In this document: in pieces, positions 38,185-42,643 of the stretch
How the letters are laid out: each line of letters opens with the position of its first letter
Numbering within the stretch: the stretch's first letter is position 1
Assembly: GCF_002895485.1 (NCBI RefSeq)
Contig: NZ_AZRK01000017.1
Coordinates: forward strand, 1 to 42,643
DNA length: 42,643 bases
Origin: Petrotoga sp. 9PWA.NaAc.5.4
Lineage (GTDB): Bacteria; Thermotogota; Thermotogae; Petrotogales; Petrotogaceae
Direction: 5' to 3'
Notes under the pieces: generated by a model
What the model saw: only the letters and a program-made list of their open reading frames with translations
What the model was told of the DNA's origin: nothing
Databases searched by the model: none
Made by a program: the position numbers and the translations under genes

Positions 38185-40119
38185 TTACGAAATTTTGGAA
38201 CCTGGTTCTAAATCTCTATCCAAGGTTAATAAACTTAAATTTCCTTGGGAGTCTTTTGCTGCCAACAGCATCCCTTCTGACGTTTCTCCCATAAGTTTAG
38301 CCGGTTTAAGATTAGTAATTACAACAACTTTTTTACCAATTAATTCTTCAGCAGAATAATAAGATTTAATACCAGCTATTATTTGTTTGTCTCCCAACTC
38401 TCCTAAATTAATAACTAATCGTATCAATTTGTTCGATTTTTCAATATTTTCTGCTTTTATTATTTCACCAATTCTTAAATCAACTTTTTTAAAGTCATCT
38501 ATTTCTATTACGTTGTTAGCATTGTTAATAGTTTCCATTTTTTCCTCCTTACCTGTTTTTTCTTGTTGAATAACTCTTTTCCATTCGTTTGAATCAATTC
38601 TTTCAAAAAGAGGATTACCTTTATCTATCTTTATTCCTTTTCTCAAAAGTCCTAATTTTATATTTTCAAAATGAATGTGTGCCGAATCATATCCAATCTT
38701 TTTTAATATGTCTTGAGATGTTTCTGGCATTATAGGATAAATTAAAATCGATATAATTCTAATGCTATCAGTTAAATTATATAGAACCGTTGATAATCTT
38801 CCTTTTTTGCTTTCATCTCTTCCTAAGATCCATGGTTCAGTGAGGTCTATATATTTGTTTGAAAATCTTATTATTTCCCACAAATTTTCTAAAGCCTGAG
38901 TAAATTGGTAAGTTTCCATGAAGTTTATATATTGATTTTTCTTGTTTTCTATTAGTTCAAAAAGTTCATCATCTATTTTATCAGATTTTTCTGAAATTGG
39001 AATTACACCTTCAAAATATTTTTCAAGCATTGTTAAGGTTCTGTGTATTAAATTACTCAGATCATTTACTAAATCAGCATTATATCTAACTATTAAATTC
39101 TCTTCGGAAAAATCTCCGTCTTTTCCGAAGTTAATGTCTCTTAAAAGATAATACCTAATAACATCTTTTCCATATACTTTCATCAAAATTCGAGGGTCTA
39201 TTGCATTTCCTAAGGATTTTGAAATCTTTTGACCATTAACTGTTAACCATCCATGAGCAAAAACCTTTTTTGGTAAAGGTAGCCCTACCGACATTAACAT
39301 AGCAGGCCAAATTATGGAATGAAATCTATTTATTTCTTTTCCAATTAAGTGTAAATCTGCAGGCCAGTATTCATTGAACTTTTCTACATTATCAGAAAAA
39401 CCTATGGCGCTTACATAGTTTATTAGAGCGTCTACCCATACATAAATCACATGTTGAGGATCGCTCGGTAAAGGTATACCCCAGTCAAAAGAGGTCCTTG
39501 TTATACTTAAATCTTTTAATCCGTTTTTAAGGATCTGAAGCATTTCATTTTTTCTGAAAGATGGTTCAACAAAATCCGGATGTTCTTCATAATACTTTAA
39601 AAGAGGTTCCGTATACTTTGAAAGTTTAAAAAAATAATTTTCTTCTTCAACCCATTTGAGTTCTCTATGACATTCAGGACAAAGCTTTTTATCGTCTTCT
39701 TGAATAATATCTTCTTCTGCCCAAAAGGTTTCATCGTGCACACAATACCATCCTGCATATTTTCCTTTGTATACATCTTTATTTTCAATCATTTTTTGAA
39801 CAAATATCTGGACAGTTTTAATATGGTAATCATCGGTTGTTCGAACAAAATGATCATAACTTATACCCATTTCGTCCCATAGTTTTTTGAATTTTGATGA
39901 AAGATTGTCAACATACTGTTGTGGAGAAATATTTTTTTCTTTTGAAGCTTGTAAAACCTTTTGGCCATGTTCATCTGTTCCGGTTAAGAAAAAAACATTA
40001 TATCCCATCATTCTTTTAAATCTCGCTATAACATCTGCAACAATTGTGGTATATGCTGATCCTATATGTGGTTCACTGTTTACGTAATAAATTGGAGTTG
40101 TTACATAAAACTTGGGCAA
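38185..40119 (-). CDS. metG: Methionyl-tRNA synthetase
   Basis: MetG charges tRNA-Met. It is a 644-residue class I enzyme with HIGSAY (HIGH) near the start, KISKSLGNAIDP (KMSKS), a zinc-ribbon stretch with CPECHRE, and a C-terminal EMAP-II-type tRNA-binding domain from about residue 540 (KVDLRIGEI, SEGMLLAA). The start is taken as TTG at 40119, which follows GGAGGTG by 6 nt; the upstream in-frame ATG at 40173 adds an unrelated hydrophobic stretch. It heads a long operon. Confidence 0.94.
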   Translation of the reverse strand: MPKFYVTTPIYYVNSEPHIGSAYTTIVADVIARFKRMMGYNVFFLTGTDEHGQKVLQASKEKNISPQQYVDNLSSKFKKLWDEMGISYDHFVRTTDDYHIKTVQIFVQKMIENKDVYKGKYAGWYCVHDETFWAEEDIIQEDDKKLCPECHRELKWVEEENYFFKLSKYTEPLLKYYEEHPDFVEPSFRKNEMLQILKNGLKDLSITRTSFDWGIPLPSDPQHVIYVWVDALINYVSAIGFSDNVEKFNEYWPADLHLIGKEINRFHSIIWPAMLMSVGLPLPKKVFAHGWLTVNGQKISKSLGNAIDPRILMKVYGKDVIRYYLLRDINFGKDGDFSEENLIVRYNADLVNDLSNLIHRTLTMLEKYFEGVIPISEKSDKIDDELFELIENKKNQYINFMETYQFTQALENLWEIIRFSNKYIDLTEPWILGRDESKKGRLSTVLYNLTDSIRIISILIYPIMPETSQDILKKIGYDSAHIHFENIKLGLLRKGIKIDKGNPLFERIDSNEWKRVIQQEKTGKEEKMETINNANNVIEIDDFKKVDLRIGEIIKAENIEKSNKLIRLVINLGELGDKQIIAGIKSYYSAEELIGKKVVVITNLKPAKLMGETSEGMLLAAKDSQGNLSLLTLDRDLEPGSKIS

Positions 40120-40181
40120 AACTTCCACCTCCGGAAAAATCACACTTATAAAATATTTTAAAGATAGAATCATTTTTAATT

Positions 40182-40190
40182 ATTATATCA
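40182..40190 (-). promoter_or_regulatory. Extended -10 promoter for metG operon
   Basis: TGATATAAT on the minus strand, about 63 nt before the metG start. The -35 region AAGAAT is poor. It is back to back with the proS promoter at 40245-40253. Confidence 0.5.
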
Positions 40191-40244
40191 CAAAGATTAG
40201 TCAATTCTTTTTATTTGTAAAATATCAAGAAGTAAAAGTGCATA

Positions 40245-40253
40245 TGGTATAAT
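40245..40253 (+). promoter_or_regulatory. Extended -10 promoter for proS
   Basis: TGGTATAAT inside CATATGGTATAAT, same element as upstream of three accessory genes. The transcript would have a leader of about 250 nt that includes the degenerate repeat. Confidence 0.55.
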
Positions 40254-40289
40254 ATATTAAATTTTGCGATATTTTTTCTTTCTTGGGTT

Positions 40290-40477
40290 CTCTCAAAAAT
40301 GGTGCGGAATTCTCTTGAGCAAAGTGGTATCAGACTGAAAATCTAACAGGGTGTATCATGTACTTGGTTACAAATATCTGAGGAGTTAAAGAAATATGTG
40401 ATTAGTAAGTATTAGAACTATAGAGGCAATTTAAATCTAAAACATTGATAAAAGATAAGTTTTAGAATTTCTAAAGT
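40290..40477 (+). repeat. Degenerate intergenic repeat before proS
   Basis: The 3' half is clear: GAGTTAAAGAAATATGTG, ATTAGTAAGTATTAGAACTA and the box TTTAGAATTTCTAAAGT at 40461-40477, 32 nt before the proS start. In place of the GGGCGGAGCCC hairpin is TCAGACTGAAAATCTAA at 40330-40346, resembling the hairpin at 14862-14878. Confidence 0.65.
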
Positions 40478-40509
40478 AAGTAATTATTAAACATACTGGA
40501 GGGATTGTT

Positions 40510-42258
40510 TTGAGATATTCTAAACTTTATGCTCCCACTTTAAAAGAGTCCCCTGCTGATTCTGATATTAAAAGTTATGAATTGTTAATTCGGGGTGGAT
40601 TCATAAGAAAAATATCTTCAGGAGTATATTCTTATCTTCCATTAGGTTGGAAGGTTATAAGAAAAATTGAAAACATTGTGAGAGAAGAAATGGAAAGAAT
40701 TGGTTCTCAGGAAATAATGCTGCCTATCATACATCCAGCTGAATTGTGGCAAATGACAGGAAGATGGGATGATTATGGTCCCGAATTAATGAAATTAAAA
40801 GATAGGCACAATAGAGAGTTTACACTTGGTCCGACTCATGAAGAGATAGTTACTTTTCTGATGAAAAACGAGCTAAGGTCATATAAACAATTCCCTGTAA
40901 ATGTTTTCCAAGTTGCTACAAAATTTAGAGATGAAATTAGACCAAGGTTTGGTGTACTAAGGGCAAGGGAATTTATTATGAAAGATGCATATACATTTCA
41001 TACAGATTATAATTCTCTACACGAAACGTATAAAGAATTTTATGGCGCATATGACAATATTTGCAAAAGATTAGGAGTTAAATATGCCATTGTTGAAGCT
41101 GATACTGGAGCTATTGGGGGTAGTTTTTCACATGAATTTCATGTACTTGCCCAAAATGGTGAAGGGAAAATCTATTTTTGTGAGAATTGCGGTTATGCAG
41201 CAAGCGACGAAAAAGCCAAATCATCAGAAGATTTTCAAGGTGTTGAAGAAGAAACACTAAAAGAAATTCAAATGGTTGACACAGGTGATTGTAAAACGAT
41301 AGAAGAAGTTTCAAACTTTTTAAATGTTCCCAAAACAAAATTGATAAAATCAATATTGTTAAAATCCAACAAAGAATGGATAATGGCATTAATTCGTGGA
41401 GATAAAGAATTAAATATTTCAAAAATCCGTTCTTTCTTTCAAGATCAAACTATAGATTTAGCTCAACCTGAAGACGTTCTCAAAGCATTTAAAGTAAATG
41501 TAGGATACATAGGTCCGATAAATGTTCCAAACGATGTAAAAATAATAGCCGATTTTAGCGTAAGTTCAATGAAGAATGGTGTTATAGGGGCTATGCAAGA
41601 AAAGAAACATTATATAAATGCTAATCCCTATAGAGATTTTAGAATAGATGAAGTATGTGATATAAGATATGTGGAAGAAGGTGAAAAGTGCCCTACTGAG
41701 AATTGTGAAGGAAAACTAAAAATGGCAAGAGGAATTGAAGTTGGGCAAATTTTTGAATTGGGAGATAAATATTCAATAAAAATGAAAGCATACTTTACCG
41801 ATGAAAATGGAGAGCAAAAACCTTATATAATGGGCTGTTATGGTTGGGGTGTTTCCAGAACTTTGGGGGCAATAGTTGAACAGTTAAACGACGAAGATGG
41901 AATAATTTGGCCAAAAAGTATAGCACCTTTTGAAGTAGCTGTCTTACCGTTGATAAAGAACGATGAATCAATAAAAGATTTTTCCGAAAAAGTTTACGAT
42001 TTTCTTATTAAAAAAGGTGTTGATGTGCTTTTAGATGATAGAGAGGTTTCAGCAGGAATAAAATTTAAAGATATCGATCTTATAGGAGTACCTCTAAAAA
42101 TACTAATTGGGAAAAGCTTTAAAGATGGTAAAGTGGAATTGAAATTAAGAAATAGCAAAGAAACCTTTTTTGTGAATTTTTCAAATTTTGAAAACCTCTA
42201 TGAGGAAGTTATTAATTATTTGGCAAAATATGAACAAGATTTAAAAATCAAGTTTTAG
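40510..42258 (+). CDS. proS: Prolyl-tRNA synthetase
   Basis: ProS charges tRNA-Pro. It is a 582-residue bacterial-type class II enzyme. Motif 1 lies near [13 protein letters not shown], motif 2 is [21 protein letters not shown] without its first residue, and motif 3 is [13 protein letters not shown]. Residues about 225-395 are the editing insertion that removes mischarged alanine. The C-terminal anticodon-binding domain has [16 protein letters not shown]. The start codon is TTG with TGGAGGGA upstream. It is transcribed alone, ending in a bidirectional terminator. Confidence 0.95.
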   Translation: MRYSKLYAPTLKESPADSDIKSYELLIRGGFIRKISSGVYSYLPLGWKVIRKIENIVREEMERIGSQEIMLPIIHPAELWQMTGRWDDYGPELMKLKDRHNREFTLGPTHEEIVTFLMKNELRSYKQFPVNVFQVATKFRDEIRPRFGVLRAREFIMKDAYTFHTDYNSLHETYKEFYGAYDNICKRLGVKYAIVEADTGAIGGSFSHEFHVLAQNGEGKIYFCENCGYAASDEKAKSSEDFQGVEEETLKEIQMVDTGDCKTIEEVSNFLNVPKTKLIKSILLKSNKEWIMALIRGDKELNISKIRSFFQDQTIDLAQPEDVLKAFKVNVGYIGPINVPNDVKIIADFSVSSMKNGVIGAMQEKKHYINANPYRDFRIDEVCDIRYVEEGEKCPTENCEGKLKMARGIEVGQIFELGDKYSIKMKAYFTDENGEQKPYIMGCYGWGVSRTLGAIVEQLNDEDGIIWPKSIAPFEVAVLPLIKNDESIKDFSEKVYDFLIKKGVDVLLDDREVSAGIKFKDIDLIGVPLKILIGKSFKDGKVELKLRNSKETFFVNFSNFENLYEEVINYLAKYEQDLKIKF

Positions 42259-42309
42259 ATTGTTGACAAAAGTTTGTGAAAATAGTAAAATATTAACAGA
42301 ATTAAAAAT

Positions 42310-42334
42310 AAAAGCCGAATAAAATTCGGCTTTT
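42310..42334. terminator. Bidirectional terminator, proS and tRNA
   Basis: AAAAGCCGAAT and ATTCGGCTTTT form a perfect 11-bp stem with a 3-nt loop. The A and T arms give a T run on either strand, so it can end proS from the left and the tRNA from the right. Confidence 0.88.
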
Positions 42335-42336
42335 AT

Positions 42337-42413
42337 TGGTGGGCTCGGGTGGATTCGAACCACCGACCACCCGGTTATGAGCCGGAAGCTCTAACCAACT
42401 GAGCTACGAGCCC
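42337..42413 (-). tRNA. tRNA-Met (CAT), elongator type
   Basis: A complete cloverleaf on the minus strand: acceptor GGGCTCG pairs with CGAGCCC, D-arm TAGCTCAGTTGGTTAGAGC, anticodon stem CCGG/CCGG around CTCATAA, T-arm GTTCGAATC, discriminator A and encoded CCA. Anticodon CAT. The paired first base and GTAGCTCAG pattern exclude the initiator; elongator Met is favoured, but a lysidine-modified Ile tRNA cannot be ruled out by anticodon alone. Confidence 0.9.
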
Positions 42414-42504
42414 AAATCCGTAGATTATTATAACATTAATTATTATCTTTGTCAATACATTTTATAAAATAATCATAGTATGAGAAGATATTATATATTT
42501 TTTT

Positions 42505-42643
42505 ACTTACTTTAAAAATGACAATTTTCTAAAAATAAGTTTTTGAATTTAAAATGGGTTCAGAGCAAAACCCTTTCCCTGTCTGGCTATGCGTAGCGAA
42601 AAAGTTAAAGAAATTCATAGTTAGTAAGTATTAGAGTTATAGA
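42505..42643 (+). repeat. Intergenic repeat, one unit, at window edge
   Basis: One plus-strand unit, starting TTACTTTAAAAATGACAATTT, with GAATTTAAAATGGG, a damaged hairpin (GGGTTCAGAGCAAAACCC), GCTATGCGTAGCG and AAAGAAATTCATAGTTAGTA. It runs off the window. By the rule seen elsewhere, a rightward gene should start shortly after the right edge. Confidence 0.8.

Noticed and set aside
40120-40173. N-terminal extension of MetG starting at ATG 40173
   Set aside because: The added 18 residues are absent from the usual MetG start and have no good ribosome site, whereas TTG 40119 has GGAGGTG.
42337-42413. Initiator tRNA-fMet
   Set aside because: The first acceptor base pair is formed and the D-arm is of elongator type.

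Overview
The window is AT-rich bacterial chromosome. Gene families and layout point to a member of the Thermotogota, most like Petrotoga: an Omp85/BamA protein in a diderm low-GC genome, ThyX instead of ThyA, a lysine cluster of the acetylated type, and metG, gyrA and lexA transcribed together. No rRNA is present, so the genus is inference.

Left part, about 1-13.9 kb, is accessory. Bases 1-7100 are visibly richer in GC than the rest and hold the wreck of a serine recombinase, an intact-looking McrBC type IV restriction pair, and a helicase-nuclease gene killed by three in-frame stops plus a frameshift. Next come a pRiA4b ORF-3-like pseudogene, a dynamin-like GTPase, a divergent gene that weakly resembles DUF4868/KwaB, an acidic orphan, and a ribbon-helix-helix gene paired with an alkaline-phosphatase-superfamily gene. 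This looks like a decaying defence or mobile-element island.

Middle part, 13.9-25.3 kb: a TauE/SafE permease with a strong promoter carrying a perfect palindrome, ispD, then a lysine operon read leftwards (asd, lysA, dapA, dapB, dapH, aspartokinase, aminotransferase, deacetylase). A lysine riboswitch with its own terminator precedes it. It encodes the N-acetyl-diaminopimelate route from aspartyl phosphate to lysine, except for dapF.

Right part, 25.3-42.6 kb: bamA, thyX and a TPR-like membrane protein, then one long leftward run from metG through gyrA, lexA, rpiB, a degenerate dehydroquinate-synthase relative, a SPOR-like protein, a ComEA-like protein and queH to fapA. Divergent proS and a tRNA with anticodon CAU finish the window.

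The most unusual feature is a family of intergenic repeats. Units of about 134 bp carry three potential hairpins, occur alone or in tandem in nine intergenic regions, always point the same way relative to the gene behind them, and in seven cases end in a shared box 31-34 nt before that gene's start codon. I do not recognise this family and regard it as the best candidate here for something undescribed.
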